In this document: one piece after another, positions 18,579-27,999 of the stretch
Position numbering within the stretch: the first letter of the stretch is position 1
Layout of the letters: each line of letters opens with the position of its first letter
From: CALINB01 sp938045325
Lineage (GTDB): Bacteria > Pseudomonadota > Alphaproteobacteria > Rhodospirillales > CALINB01
DNA length: 64,000 nucleotides
NCBI GenBank assembly: GCA_038114465.1
Contig: JAYNQW010000001.1
Location: forward strand, 310,001-374,000
Direction: 5' to 3'
Notes under the pieces: model-generated
Told to the model about the DNA's origin: nothing
The model's database searches: none
What the model saw: the letters and a program-made list of their open reading frames with translations, nothing else
Made by a program: the position numbers and the translations under genes

Positions 18579-19083
18579 GTGGGGGTAAACGATCTCTAAT
18601 GAATTCGGCAGTTTTTTTTATGCCGGATTCCTGCAGGATGTGATCGATAATAAGATCCGGATTCAGAGGTTCGGGAAACGGAATATCGATACCGACGACA
18701 TTATCCATTTCTCCGGCCTGGGCTTTTTGATAAAGATCTTTCGGGTCTCTTTCTGCAAGGACGTTGATTGGAACTTTTAAATAAATTTCAAAATACTTTG
18801 AAAAGTTTTTTCGGTTCCATTCTTGCCATTCTGGAAAGATAGATAAAACCGAAGCAATGACGTGAATATTTTGTTGGTCGAGAACTTTGCAAAAATGCGA
18901 AATCCGCTCAGCATTTTTACGGCGGCCTTCAATTGTGTGATCCACATCGTTACGAAAAATTTCGCGAAATTCGTCCCCGTCGAGATACAGCAAGTGACGC
19001 GTTTCGGCGTGAAGCTGGTGATACAGTTCTTTGCCGAGGGTGGTTTTACCGGCGCCAGATAAACCGATGAGCCAGATAATCAT
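18571..19083 (-). CDS. APS-kinase-like kinase, probable cytidine diphosphoramidate kinase
   Basis: A 170-residue P-loop kinase (GLSGAGKT, residues 7-14) of the CysC fold, with DGDEFREIF and RDPKDLYQKAQAGE. It departs from canonical APS kinases: the GFS..DR.E.IRR segment and FISPYR are absent, replaced by HTIEGRRKNAERIS and SVLSIFPEW, and the tail reads NVVGIDIPFPEP. This variant form is the kind I recall for Campylobacter Cj1415, shown to phosphorylate the ribose 3'-hydroxyl of cytidine diphosphoramidate. All three other pathway enzymes lie just upstream, and a canonical cysC exists separately at 52473-53072. A role in PAPS synthesis is therefore less likely. ATGA overlap with the upstream gene. 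Confidence 0.8.
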   Translation of the reverse strand: MIIWLIGLSGAGKTTLGKELYHQLHAETRHLLYLDGDEFREIFRNDVDHTIEGRRKNAERISHFCKVLDQQNIHVIASVLSIFPEWQEWNRKNFSKYFEIYLKVPINVLAERDPKDLYQKAQAGEMDNVVGIDIPFPEPLNPDLIIDHILQESGIKKTAEFIRDRLPPLD

Positions 19084-20822
19084 GATGCGGCTAATGTCGT
19101 TTTTTTGGAAGCGTGGCCGGTAAAAGCTACTTCAATACGTTCTGACGAAATTTCCGGAATGGCGGTTAAACGTTTCTTGATGGCTTCATCGAATGCAGAA
19201 ACGGCCGGATGGTTGGGATCGTAAATATTGTTCTTTTCCGCTCGATCGACGGTTGTGTCATAAAGTTCATGAGTGTCAGCGCTATAGCGATCACTGGGGT
19301 CGAGGTATTCTTTCCACAAATAATTATAACGACCGTCGCGTACGGCCATGTAAACCGGCTTAATATCGAAAGCACAACTACCGCCGTGAAATGATTCGAG
19401 GACGACTTGCGATCTCTCACTGACGGAGGCTGAAGTAATATCTTCGCCTTCCCATTCCGGGACCATCGGTATGCCAGCGGCGTTGGCCATCGTTGGTACG
19501 AGGTCCATCAGTGTCGTGAGGGCACTGACCCGTAAGTTGGTCATTCCCGGCGCAGCGATCATCATCGGCACGTGGACATTATGGCTATAGAACCGGAAAT
19601 GGTGGCTGATATCCCCATGATCTCCGAGTTCTTCACCGTGGTCGCCACAGAGGGCAATAATCGTATTCTCGCTGAGTCCGGTCTCGTCGAGCATATCAAG
19701 AATTCGGCCGATTTGTTCATCAACATAATAAACCGACGCATCATATAGATCAGACCAGGTTTTCCATTGCTCTGGTGTTTGCGGCCGTCCGCAGACAGCA
19801 ACGGCGATATCTTGGTCACGATTATGGCCGACGGCTTCGAGATAATCAGGTGTCTTGCGATACCAGTCCCGCCCCCGTCCCGGGCAGTACGGAACGTGCG
19901 TATCAAGAAAATGTGTCCAAATGAAAAACGGCTTATCGGTTGAGTGTTCACGAATGGCCCGGATAAGTCGATCGGCAAGTTCACCACCATCAACATAGCG
20001 TTTCAGCGCCATTTCCCGAAGTTGCGCCCGGCTTGAATCAAAGGTGCGCATGACGGTGTTGCTGGCTCTAAAAAAGGCTTCCCGTATTAGTTTGGTGTTC
20101 GAGCGGGCATATCGCCATTCCATGCCTAGCCATTCGTTAGCAACAAACGGTTTCGGAAAATATCTTTGAACATACGCCGCTTTGTTTTTGAGAAATTCGT
20201 TTTGATGAGCGTCAACGATGCGTTGAATTTTTTTATAGTCGTAGGATTCATTGTATATTTGTGAATTCTCGAATTCCGACATATCATTCGCAGATTGAGC
20301 GTCGATTCTTTTACAATAGAATCGGACCGTATCGAACAAGCGGAGTAGATGAGGTTCAGATTCCTGGGCCAATTGCTCCGCATCAATGCCGCCGTCGCGA
20401 AAATGTTCAATTTGATTACGCAAGATAACGCTGGCAACACCGACAAGGGTATTGAGTACAAATAAATATATTTCGTGATCGATTCCGCGATCGTATCCGG
20501 CAATGCGGCTAATCCATTGAAATGTTGAAAAGGCATACGTTTCATAGCCGGCATTGTGGAAAGCCTCGAAGGCCGTAGCGGGTCGGCCAAAAGCGCCATG
20601 ATCGTAGCCGCCGCATGACAAGGGGCGGGAAGATGTCAGCAGGGATGGATAGGAAGGCTGCGTAAAGGCAGCTAAGGAAGAGGCCTGGTCGCATACAATT
20701 GCCCGCTTGGCCAAGCGAACAAGATTGGGAGTCGTGTTATGCGGGTATCCATGCAGACTTGTGCGGTCTGCCCGAAGAGCATCAACAGATAAAAACAAAA
20801 CGTTAGGATGAGAGTTGGCCAT
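19080..20822 (-). CDS. Alkaline phosphatase superfamily (sulfatase-like) protein with Thr at the nucleophile site
   Basis: A 580-residue protein starting at ATG 20822; a TTG at 20864 would overlap the cytidylyltransferase by 32 bases. Metal-site motifs of the sulfatase/phosphotransferase superfamily are present: LSVDALRADR (Asp14), HNTTPNL, and GDHGEELGDHG in the second half. The sulfatase signature C/S-x-P-S-R is instead TQPSYPSLLTS, placing Thr54 at the formylglycine position and Tyr where Arg is expected. It thus cannot form formylglycine and resembles LtaS/EptA-type enzymes with a Thr nucleophile. I see no signal peptide. Being inserted inside the phosphoramidate operon, it is a candidate for transferring or hydrolysing the phosphoramidate group. 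Confidence 0.8.
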   Translation of the reverse strand: MANSHPNVLFLSVDALRADRTSLHGYPHNTTPNLVRLAKRAIVCDQASSLAAFTQPSYPSLLTSSRPLSCGGYDHGAFGRPATAFEAFHNAGYETYAFSTFQWISRIAGYDRGIDHEIYLFVLNTLVGVASVILRNQIEHFRDGGIDAEQLAQESEPHLLRLFDTVRFYCKRIDAQSANDMSEFENSQIYNESYDYKKIQRIVDAHQNEFLKNKAAYVQRYFPKPFVANEWLGMEWRYARSNTKLIREAFFRASNTVMRTFDSSRAQLREMALKRYVDGGELADRLIRAIREHSTDKPFFIWTHFLDTHVPYCPGRGRDWYRKTPDYLEAVGHNRDQDIAVAVCGRPQTPEQWKTWSDLYDASVYYVDEQIGRILDMLDETGLSENTIIALCGDHGEELGDHGDISHHFRFYSHNVHVPMMIAAPGMTNLRVSALTTLMDLVPTMANAAGIPMVPEWEGEDITSASVSERSQVVLESFHGGSCAFDIKPVYMAVRDGRYNYLWKEYLDPSDRYSADTHELYDTTVDRAEKNNIYDPNHPAVSAFDEAIKKRLTAIPEISSERIEVAFTGHASKKTTLAAS

Positions 20823-20832
20823 GTAAATTTGG

Positions 20833-21621
20833 TTATGAAATTTGTGGCCGGTAGAATTTTTCAATACTGCCGTCTTTGAACATCTCCTGCATCAACCGAT
20901 AGTCTTCTACGGTATCAATTTCTAACCAACCGCCGTCGATTCGAATGGCATGAAGATTATGTCCGGTTAAAATCAATTCCATCAGCAAATCCGTCATATA
21001 GGCGTTTTTGACAGCTCTATTATCCATCCATGCCCGTGGTATTGAACCGAGCGCAGCATAGGTTTCTTTGAGGGCCGCGACTCCCTTGGCTTTAAAACGC
21101 ATCAAGCCCATGTATTGGCCTTGTATGTCATCGATATTCTCAACTGGGTTACCGATATCGGTAATCCGGTCTTGTGAATCCATTCGCAAGCTTTCGGCGT
21201 CTTCAAGGGGGTCGGCAAATCGCGTCTTCCATAAGCTTTGCCAATTCATATTTATCGCAATGGATATCTCATGCGGGCTTTCGCATAACGCGGTAATTAC
21301 TTTGGGCTCAAAGACGATATCGGCATAGGTAATAATAATATCGTCACTGAATTCGGACTCGGCGCAGAACAGGCTTTCGACCATATTCGTTTGGTCCCAT
21401 TTCGGGTTTTGAACTTGTTTTGTCCCCGCTAAGCCGAGCATGTCAGCGTGATAACCCGTCACCAAAATAATGTCACCAATTCCAGCTGATCGTAAGCAAG
21501 ACAATTGTCTTTCAATTAGGCTTTTACCGCCCAATTCGACGAGACATTTCGGTTTGTCCTGGGTGATCTCTTCAAGACGTGTCCCGCGGCCTGCCGCGAG
21601 TACTATAGCCTTTACGCCCAA
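20833..21621 (-). CDS. Nucleotidyltransferase, probable CTP:phosphoglutamine cytidylyltransferase
   Basis: A 262-residue nucleotidyltransferase: VKAIVLAAGRGTRL at the N-terminus, DKPKCLVELGGKSLI, ITYADIVFE for metal binding, and a C-terminal GGWLEIDTVEDY. I favour TTG 21621 as start: GAGGGGG lies about 4 bases upstream, and the protein then begins at the GT-A strand. A further 25 residues upstream would overlap the amidase gene by 85 bases. LicC-like enzymes of this type activate small phosphorylated alcohols or amides with CTP. The position between a glutamine kinase and an amidase matches Campylobacter Cj1416, which couples CTP to gamma-phosphoglutamine. Substrate assignment is from context. 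Confidence 0.8.
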   Translation of the reverse strand: MGVKAIVLAAGRGTRLEEITQDKPKCLVELGGKSLIERQLSCLRSAGIGDIILVTGYHADMLGLAGTKQVQNPKWDQTNMVESLFCAESEFSDDIIITYADIVFEPKVITALCESPHEISIAINMNWQSLWKTRFADPLEDAESLRMDSQDRITDIGNPVENIDDIQGQYMGLMRFKAKGVAALKETYAALGSIPRAWMDNRAVKNAYMTDLLMELILTGHNLHAIRIDGGWLEIDTVEDYRLMQEMFKDGSIEKFYRPQIS

Positions 21622-22238
21622 AACGCCCCCTCTTTGGCGAATTTTTCGAACACGCGGCGGTCGCCCGCAAGAGGCAATTCCCTTTCCGGATGCCACATCA
21701 AGCCGATAATCGGTTGTTCGGTATGATGAAACGCTTCGATATGTTTCGTATCGTCAGTTGCCCATGCGGTAAATTTCGCTGCTAGTCCCTCAGGTGCTAT
21801 TCCTAAATTGTGGAATGAATTGACCGTGCTTTCGTCACGATAAAATTCGTGCCAGGGTTCGGCGATCTTTATCGTATGTGAGGATCCCGCGTGCCCGTTT
21901 ATCGGCGTTAAAGCACCGCCAAAATGCTGATTAATCAACTGCATACCACGGCAAATACCCAAGATGGGTTTTCCCACAATCAATGTATGGTCAATCAGTT
22001 TCAATTCGGTTTCATCACGCTCGGGTGTTTCGCCGATATTATCACCGCCTGTCAGTATTAAGATATCGGCCTGTAAGGTATCGAAGTATGCACACGGATC
22101 CGAGAGACGGTTTGGCACCAAAACAGGCATAACATTCCAGGATTCCAAACTGACGATCCAATCATGGCTGATGCTGTCTCGCGGCTCATCATAAGCAGCA
22201 GCTTCGGTAATGCGTGTTGTTAGTGCGGCACGAATCAT
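21612..22238 (-). CDS. Class I glutamine amidotransferase-like hydrolase, probable gamma-glutamyl-CDP-amidate hydrolase
   Basis: A 208-residue stand-alone class I glutaminase domain (peptidase C26/PuuD-like) with nucleophile Cys96 in GICRGMQ and His183/Glu185 in WHPERE. An LTGGDNIGE oxyanion-side loop is present. There is no synthase domain, so it hydrolyses a gamma-glutamyl amide bond. In Campylobacter the homologous step (Cj1417) removes glutamate from L-glutamyl-CDP-amidate to leave cytidine diphosphoramidate. The gene lies 6 bases from the glutamine-kinase-like gene and overlaps the cytidylyltransferase, giving the same gene set. Gamma-glutamyl-GABA hydrolase is the alternative by family. 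Confidence 0.82.
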   Translation of the reverse strand: MIRAALTTRITEAAAYDEPRDSISHDWIVSLESWNVMPVLVPNRLSDPCAYFDTLQADILILTGGDNIGETPERDETELKLIDHTLIVGKPILGICRGMQLINQHFGGALTPINGHAGSSHTIKIAEPWHEFYRDESTVNSFHNLGIAPEGLAAKFTAWATDDTKHIEAFHHTEQPIIGLMWHPERELPLAGDRRVFEKFAKEGAFWA

Positions 22239-22244
22239 GTTGTC

Positions 22245-24614
22245 TTAATGCCCAACGACTTTGCGGGCGGCGCAGTTGAGCTCAATCACCTGGGCATAAG
22301 CAAGCAATTCGAATAAACGGTCACCACAACCGATTGCTGCCGGTAGACCGAATTCGGCACACCGAATCGCCATATGGGAATTGGCGCCACCGTGCTTAGT
22401 GACAAGGCCCGCAATCCCATGGGAAAAAATCCAATCAAATCCAGGGTCGGCGCTTTCGATCAAAACGATTTTATCGTTTATTTCATCAGTTTCTTGAGGT
22501 TTTAAAACGCGGGCCGGTGCGGTGATGGAAATATCGGTTATAAATGTCGGATGGCCGAGCGGTAAACGCACAACATCGACATCGTCGGATTCCTTGATGA
22601 GATGCGGCAGACGAATGGCGCGGGTCAAAAGGTATTCTTGTTTTGCTCTATCGATTTTGTCCCGCAGCTCAACTGCGTTTTGGTCGAGACGAATATCTTC
22701 GATGGTCAAATACGAAATATCATTTCTATCCAGGCCAATTTTGTCGCCCCAGCGGCAAAGTAAGGAGAGGACATCGCTAACGCATTTTGTAAATGTAAAT
22801 TTTGCCAGCTCTCGAGCTTTGATGCTATTTCGGATGTATTCCAAAAATTGATGTGCTGAAAGCGCATATCCTGATTCATGTAAAAGCGAATCGATTTGTT
22901 CTAATTGTTGTTGAGACGGTTCAAATGGACTGACCGTTGATCCAGTCAGCTGACTGGTTTGGCGGAGATAAAGATCAGGCCGCTCATCATAACGGTAAGA
23001 TGTAATATCGTAGGTGCCCGGTCTCAAGTGACCGTATCGGGCAAGAAATGCCTCATGATCGAGGTCGCCACGGGCTAAGGCCGCCATATCGTTGACCAGG
23101 TCGGAGGCGACTGTTCGGATGCTTAGCATGAAGGCATTTCGGTCTTCTGGGCTAAATACGCCGCGATTGACAAGCGATCGAAGGAAAAGCACACCGATAA
23201 AACCGTGGCGGGCAAGTCGGGAAAACGGCAGTGTGCCGAAGTTGCGGCAATCGTCGAGATGGCGGCCGATATCGGAAATGTTTATTGTCGATGAATCAGA
23301 AAGCCGGGGTAGGGCGTTCATCAATTGCAAATCGCGTTCAATATTAGCGTCGGCGGGATGAAGGGCTGCATTGGTTAAGGCCGATAAGCTTTCCTCAAAA
23401 CGATCAAGTTGGGTTTTGGAAAAACCCGCTTCGAGTAATCGGCGTTTGTCATTGGCAAATGAAAAATCGCGACACGTCGTTGCAATTTCGAACTCGATTT
23501 TATCATGGATTTCAGGGGCTTCATTTAAAGCCGAAAGTTGATAATTGATGAGATTATTTGCAAATTCGCCGTCAATTGAAGCCGGTAGGAATGAATTAAA
23601 GCTAAGACGGACATCAATAAAAGGATGCCCTCTTAGATCGATCATCAGTGGAGCGTGAACGTGGCGGTACCCCATATCGGCACGTGCCTGCGCCCAGACG
23701 GAATCGGTAATTAGATCTTTGTAAAGCGAAAGTGCTAGCGGCCGGGGCGTCGTTCCGATCATTTCGGCGGGATTCCAGTCCGGCATTTCACCTAAAATCG
23801 TTGTTGAGCCCGATATGCCCTCATGCGGACACATGCAGGCATCAATTTGATCGCGAACATCGCGCATTGCCGTTTCAATGGTTTCATCCGGCAGCGTTTG
23901 CCATTTTTGCCGGGCGGCAAGGGGGCGGACTTGAAGGATGTAAATATCATCTCGGTCTGTAATACAGAATTCGATATCGAGTTCCTGTGAGTGGGCAATC
24001 GCTTCAATCTCCGCAACGCTTTTGATTAATTTTTTAAAACGCGGTGAATGGATCGCGTCGGGCCGTGCGCGGTTTATCATTAGCGTTTTGCTTTCCGCGC
24101 CTCCTGTGACGGTATCCGTACGCCCGCTGAAATCATCATAATTGATGACGTAATAGGGGCTTCCCGTATTTAAGTCCCGGGTTAAGATAACACCGGATAT
24201 ATCAACGTTTTCGACCATGGCCTGTATTAGAACTTGGTCGCCGGGCGATGGATTGCGGTAGCTGGCAAAAACATCGTGAATGGCAGACGTCAGCGAATCG
24301 AATTCAGGTGCAACGTTTGTCAAACTTAAATGAGCGCCTGCCAACGATTCTTCCATACTGTCTTCGCTGGCGGCACTGGAACGGACGGCCAAAGGTTTTT
24401 TGCCGAGACGTTCAATGGCGTCCGAAGAAATCCGGCTGCTGTCTTGAGTCCACGCATCGACAGAAACAATGACCTGATCGCAAAAACGAGCGTTGTCGAT
24501 TTTATCTGCTAAGGTTTCTAGCGTCGTTGCTTTTGTCGAAAACCGGAATGTAGAGCCTTCACTATATCGAAATAAATTCGCCGGTGTTTTGTGATTATTT
24601 TTACGTGACAACAA
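22245..24614 (-). CDS. PEP synthase-like kinase, probable L-glutamine kinase
   Basis: A 789-residue protein of PEP-synthase/PPDK architecture. The N-terminal ATP-grasp domain has VRSSAASEDSMEESLAG and YYVINYDDFSGRTD; the C-terminal mobile phosphohistidine domain has GGANSHMAIR with the swivelling His747. A true PEP synthase would carry a PEP/pyruvate TIM barrel, which I do not see. The same layout and about the same length are found in Campylobacter Cj1418, which phosphorylates the amide nitrogen of L-glutamine. The start is TTG 24614 or 24611, just after the exporter stop. It is the first gene of the four-step phosphoramidate set. Rifampicin phosphotransferase-like chemistry is the main alternative. 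Confidence 0.83.
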   Translation of the reverse strand: MLSRKNNHKTPANLFRYSEGSTFRFSTKATTLETLADKIDNARFCDQVIVSVDAWTQDSSRISSDAIERLGKKPLAVRSSAASEDSMEESLAGAHLSLTNVAPEFDSLTSAIHDVFASYRNPSPGDQVLIQAMVENVDISGVILTRDLNTGSPYYVINYDDFSGRTDTVTGGAESKTLMINRARPDAIHSPRFKKLIKSVAEIEAIAHSQELDIEFCITDRDDIYILQVRPLAARQKWQTLPDETIETAMRDVRDQIDACMCPHEGISGSTTILGEMPDWNPAEMIGTTPRPLALSLYKDLITDSVWAQARADMGYRHVHAPLMIDLRGHPFIDVRLSFNSFLPASIDGEFANNLINYQLSALNEAPEIHDKIEFEIATTCRDFSFANDKRRLLEAGFSKTQLDRFEESLSALTNAALHPADANIERDLQLMNALPRLSDSSTINISDIGRHLDDCRNFGTLPFSRLARHGFIGVLFLRSLVNRGVFSPEDRNAFMLSIRTVASDLVNDMAALARGDLDHEAFLARYGHLRPGTYDITSYRYDERPDLYLRQTSQLTGSTVSPFEPSQQQLEQIDSLLHESGYALSAHQFLEYIRNSIKARELAKFTFTKCVSDVLSLLCRWGDKIGLDRNDISYLTIEDIRLDQNAVELRDKIDRAKQEYLLTRAIRLPHLIKESDDVDVVRLPLGHPTFITDISITAPARVLKPQETDEINDKIVLIESADPGFDWIFSHGIAGLVTKHGGANSHMAIRCAEFGLPAAIGCGDRLFELLAYAQVIELNCAARKVVGH

Positions 24615-24616
24615 TA

Positions 24617-26380
24617 TTATCCATTTGAGGATTCATGAAGTTCCGAAAAGCGGCCTTTGTCGGCTAACAATTTCTCAAAAATCCCTGACTCAATAATCTT
24701 TCCTTCCTCAATCACATATATTTTATCCGCTTTGCGGACAGTTGAAAAACGGTGTGCGATTGTAAAGATCGTAATTTTATGGGCTAAGCCGTTAAGCGCT
24801 TGAAGAATTTTGTTTTCGGATTCGGCGTCTAGTGCACTGGTTGCCTCGTCCAAAATCAATAATTCGGGCCTTCGTATCAATGCGCGGGCAAGGGCAAGGC
24901 GTTGTTTCTGCCCGCCAGACAGCCGAATACTGTTTTCGCCAAGAACGGTTTCCAATCCGTTGTTTAGACCTGCAACGACATCGCTGAATGTTGAAAGTCT
25001 TAAGGCCTCTTCAATATCTTTTTCAGTTGCTTCCGGATTTGCAAATAACAAATTGTTGCGTACTGTATCATTAAAAACCGTGGTCTCTTGCGTGACGTAA
25101 CCGATTGAATTCCGCCAGGAATGCAGATGAATATCTGATAGATCAACACCGTCAATTTTTATGCATCCGCTACTGGGTTGACGAAGACCGACCAATATAT
25201 CGACAAGCGTCGATTTGCCGCTCCCCGATACACCGACAAGCGCGACATGCTGGTGATGCTTAATCGTAATGTTTACGCTTTGCAGTGCTCCGTATCTGTT
25301 GCCAGGGTAGCTGTAGTTGACATTCGAGAGCTCGATAGATTGTCTCAATGACGTAAAGGCAATAGTATTGGAAGAGGTTATTTCACCTTGAGCTTCACTT
25401 TCTGTCAACATCCCGTCGATGATCGTCATGGCGGGGAGCCGCAGAAGATATTGTTGGTAAAATTGCTGAAGTTGGGTAAAGCGGGGAAGTAAGCGAGCGA
25501 GAACCAGCAAAAACGTTAAAATAAATGCTGGCGCCGTGCCAAATACCGTGCTTGCAATAAATATAATCGCGCACAGTGTTATCACCGGAAGCGCCTGAAA
25601 AACAAAATATGTAAATTCGTTTATATTCTCGGCATCAAATGAAACTTGGAATAGTTTTTCGTTAACCACCGAAAATCGGTTGACGACATTTTTTTCCGCG
25701 GAAATCGTCTTAATTAATTTTGAGCTTTTGAGAAACTCAAGCGCATAAAAACTAAAATCTTGATTTGCTTGAGTGGTATCGGCCCCGAATTCTTTTGCTC
25801 TTTTAAACAGCGGCCTCATCACCAGTATGAAGACGGCACCAAAAATAAATACCAGGGTTAAAAGATCCCAAGCAATTAAGATGCCGACGGCCATATATAA
25901 CAAAATTAAAATAATGGCGGCAGTAATTTGAATTTGATAAGCAAGAACTTGTCCATATCGCAGACTTTCGAACATAAGATTGTTTATGATCACACCATGC
26001 GATTGCAATGAAATGTATTGCCAGTCTGCTCGAAAGTAATTTTCGAGTATTTCGTGCCGAAGCGAGGCGACGCTTTCATATTTCGACCTAACCAGAAGTC
26101 TGGATTTTAGGTAGGTTAATGCTTGTGCGCTGATAACCAGAACGGCTACCAGTAGAAGTGTATTTAAAAGTGTTACGTCGATAGAAAATATTGAAAACAA
26201 CTGTCGAAGATTAGAAAGAATCCAGCTCTCACTTTCTGACGCCCCCATTTGCTCTATAACCGGTATAAACAGGGCAATCCCAAAGCCCTCACTTATTCCA
26301 GAGACAACCATGAGAGCGAGCATGAGCGAGGTATTTTTTAAGCGACCGAAATGCGGAAAGGGGATGAGCTTCTTTGTCAT
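24617..26380 (-). CDS. ABC transporter, fused permease and ATPase (MsbA-like exporter)
   Basis: A 587-residue half-transporter: about six membrane segments in residues 15-300, then an ATPase domain with Walker A GVSGSGKST, signature LSGGQKQRLALARAL, Walker B LLILDEATSALD and the H-loop IAHRFST. ATG 26380 overlaps the stop of the preceding gene as ATGA; a longer start would invade that gene. MsbA-type homodimers flip lipid-linked glycans or lipid A precursors across the inner membrane. Lying between glycosyltransferase-like and phosphoramidate genes, it probably exports the lipid-linked product of this locus. Confidence 0.93.
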   Translation of the reverse strand: MTKKLIPFPHFGRLKNTSLMLALMVVSGISEGFGIALFIPVIEQMGASESESWILSNLRQLFSIFSIDVTLLNTLLLVAVLVISAQALTYLKSRLLVRSKYESVASLRHEILENYFRADWQYISLQSHGVIINNLMFESLRYGQVLAYQIQITAAIILILLYMAVGILIAWDLLTLVFIFGAVFILVMRPLFKRAKEFGADTTQANQDFSFYALEFLKSSKLIKTISAEKNVVNRFSVVNEKLFQVSFDAENINEFTYFVFQALPVITLCAIIFIASTVFGTAPAFILTFLLVLARLLPRFTQLQQFYQQYLLRLPAMTIIDGMLTESEAQGEITSSNTIAFTSLRQSIELSNVNYSYPGNRYGALQSVNITIKHHQHVALVGVSGSGKSTLVDILVGLRQPSSGCIKIDGVDLSDIHLHSWRNSIGYVTQETTVFNDTVRNNLLFANPEATEKDIEEALRLSTFSDVVAGLNNGLETVLGENSIRLSGGQKQRLALARALIRRPELLILDEATSALDAESENKILQALNGLAHKITIFTIAHRFSTVRKADKIYVIEEGKIIESGIFEKLLADKGRFSELHESSNG

Positions 26381-27989
26381 GATGCTTGCGCTGATTTTTC
26401 CGGGATACTCTTGGCACACCCGGGAGCTAAACCAGCAGTTTTTGTCTTAACTTCATTGTCTGCAATGAAATCGGCTAAGACCGTATCAGCATTTTCGGCC
26501 TGTTCTCCGAGAAATCGTCCGGCATAGATAGTGTTAAATAATTTCGGGAATTGAGCTGTGAGACTTTCGGGCATTGTTATACCTTCCTTAATTTTGCTTT
26601 CAAGAGCTTCCGGCGTTACCGCAATAGGCGCCTCGATATCGGTTGCCGCCGGCAGCCCAACAAAATATTGTCGTTTAAAAGTTATCGAGGGCTCATAAAA
26701 TACGGCTGGCCATCCAGCAAAAAGTCCTTGATATAATATATCGCTGACGTTTGAGACGAATAAATCATGCCTAGTTAAGGCGACGGAAAACGAAGGAGAG
26801 TTATCAATGCAAACCTTATCTTTTATGCCGAATAAATCGAGCATATAGGCAATATAGTCAGGGTTCCCATATCCTGGATGTCCACGGTAAGTAAATTGAT
26901 AGCCTTGCGAAATAAGGTGTCTTGCTGCTGAAAATATATCTATTAGATACTTATCCCAGAACGGAATACGCGCGACACTATATGTCGGAGCCCCGCTGAA
27001 GTTTGTCAGTAAGATTCGTTTTTTCGGCGGTAAAGATCGCTTCCCCCTGATTGATAAAACCGACAGACCCGTGGGGTTTGTGAGAACGGGACGAAATGGC
27101 TTTCGCTCTTTCGGCAGTTTAGAGCCGTAACTGTCTATATGGTCCTGGCCTTGAGCAATATAAATTACATTTTCGAAATTTCGCCCCGTGGGCCGGTATC
27201 CATAAGGAACGAGGGTGTTGCTGTGTTCGATGAATATGGTCTGGTGACCGAAAACGTCGCTAAACGAGGCAATGGCGCGTGCGTTGATGCTGCCCTCGCC
27301 ATTGATGATGATTTTGTCAAATTTATGCCGCGAGAGAAATTTGGTGCACTGAGAAATCGTTAAAACACTTGGCAGGAGATATAAACCGGAGAATGCGGAA
27401 AGAATATCAGAAATATATTTTTTGAAAGATATACCGCCTAAGTTCGTCAACTTATCCGCTGTTGCGTCTTTCCTAAATCGTTTAATTTGTGAGTTTAAAG
27501 ACAGAACAAATTTCAATAAGCTGAAAGAAGGAAGGGGTAATATGTGTTCGTATCGAAGTGGTGTTGTTCTACTCAACCCGGGCCTATCGCAAAAAACTTC
27601 GAGATTGTTTTTCTCGGCAAGGGAGAGGCAAACCCTAGAGAGTCCTTGAGTTGTATAAATATAAATACGCTTCTTTTCATATCTTTTCAGCGCCAATTTA
27701 ATTCTCGGCAGTAAATACCGAAATCTAAATCCACCTGCATACGCTTTAAAAATATGGAAGAACCCATTTGTTTTGCCGGAACTTTTACCGACAAAGGGTA
27801 TCTGACTCGTTGTGGATATCTCGGTAACTGTTAACGCCCGTTTCGCTGCAAGGTCTTCAAGAAGTTGGCGTTTAGGCAGAAATTTAGGATTAATCAGATT
27901 GCCATTGAGCCAGTGAGAGCCATCTGTAAAATCCGTAACGATTTCTGTCACCCGAGGATAAGCATTAAGTAAATAATCGAGAATAATGC
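26377..27989 (-). CDS. Probable GT-B glycosyltransferase-like protein, C-terminal part, broken by assembly gap
   Basis: The reading frame is open from the N-run (ends 27990) to TGA 26379-26377, at least 536 residues. GTG 27951 is available but coding continues upstream of it (IILDYLLNAYPRV). Motifs fit a surface-glycan GT-B protein: INGEGSINARAIASF, TIFIEHSNTLVP, FTYRGHPGYG (an HP motif) and FVSNVSDILYQGLFAGWP. It is probably the same gene as 28000-28343. If the GCAT shared by both contig ends is merged, the two frames join exactly. Function is predicted from weak motifs only. Confidence 0.6.
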
Positions 27990-27999
27990 NNNNNNNNNN
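27990..27999. other. Assembly gap (10 N)
   Basis: Exactly ten undetermined bases inside a coding region. The flanking ends share GCAT on the minus strand, and merging that overlap restores one reading frame. The gap is therefore probably a scaffolding placeholder rather than missing sequence. Confidence 0.98.

Noticed and set aside
18571..19083. A second APS kinase for PAPS synthesis
   Set aside because: Canonical APS-kinase motifs are missing and a full cysC exists elsewhere in the window.
19080..20822. Active sulfatase
   Set aside because: The C/S-x-P-S-R motif needed for formylglycine is absent (Thr and Tyr at the key positions), so sulfatase activity is not supported.
24255..24265. GCGGTAGCTGG, an ops-like core on the plus strand
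   Set aside because: It is inside the coding region of the minus-strand glutamine kinase gene and on the wrong strand for the operon, so I treat it as chance.
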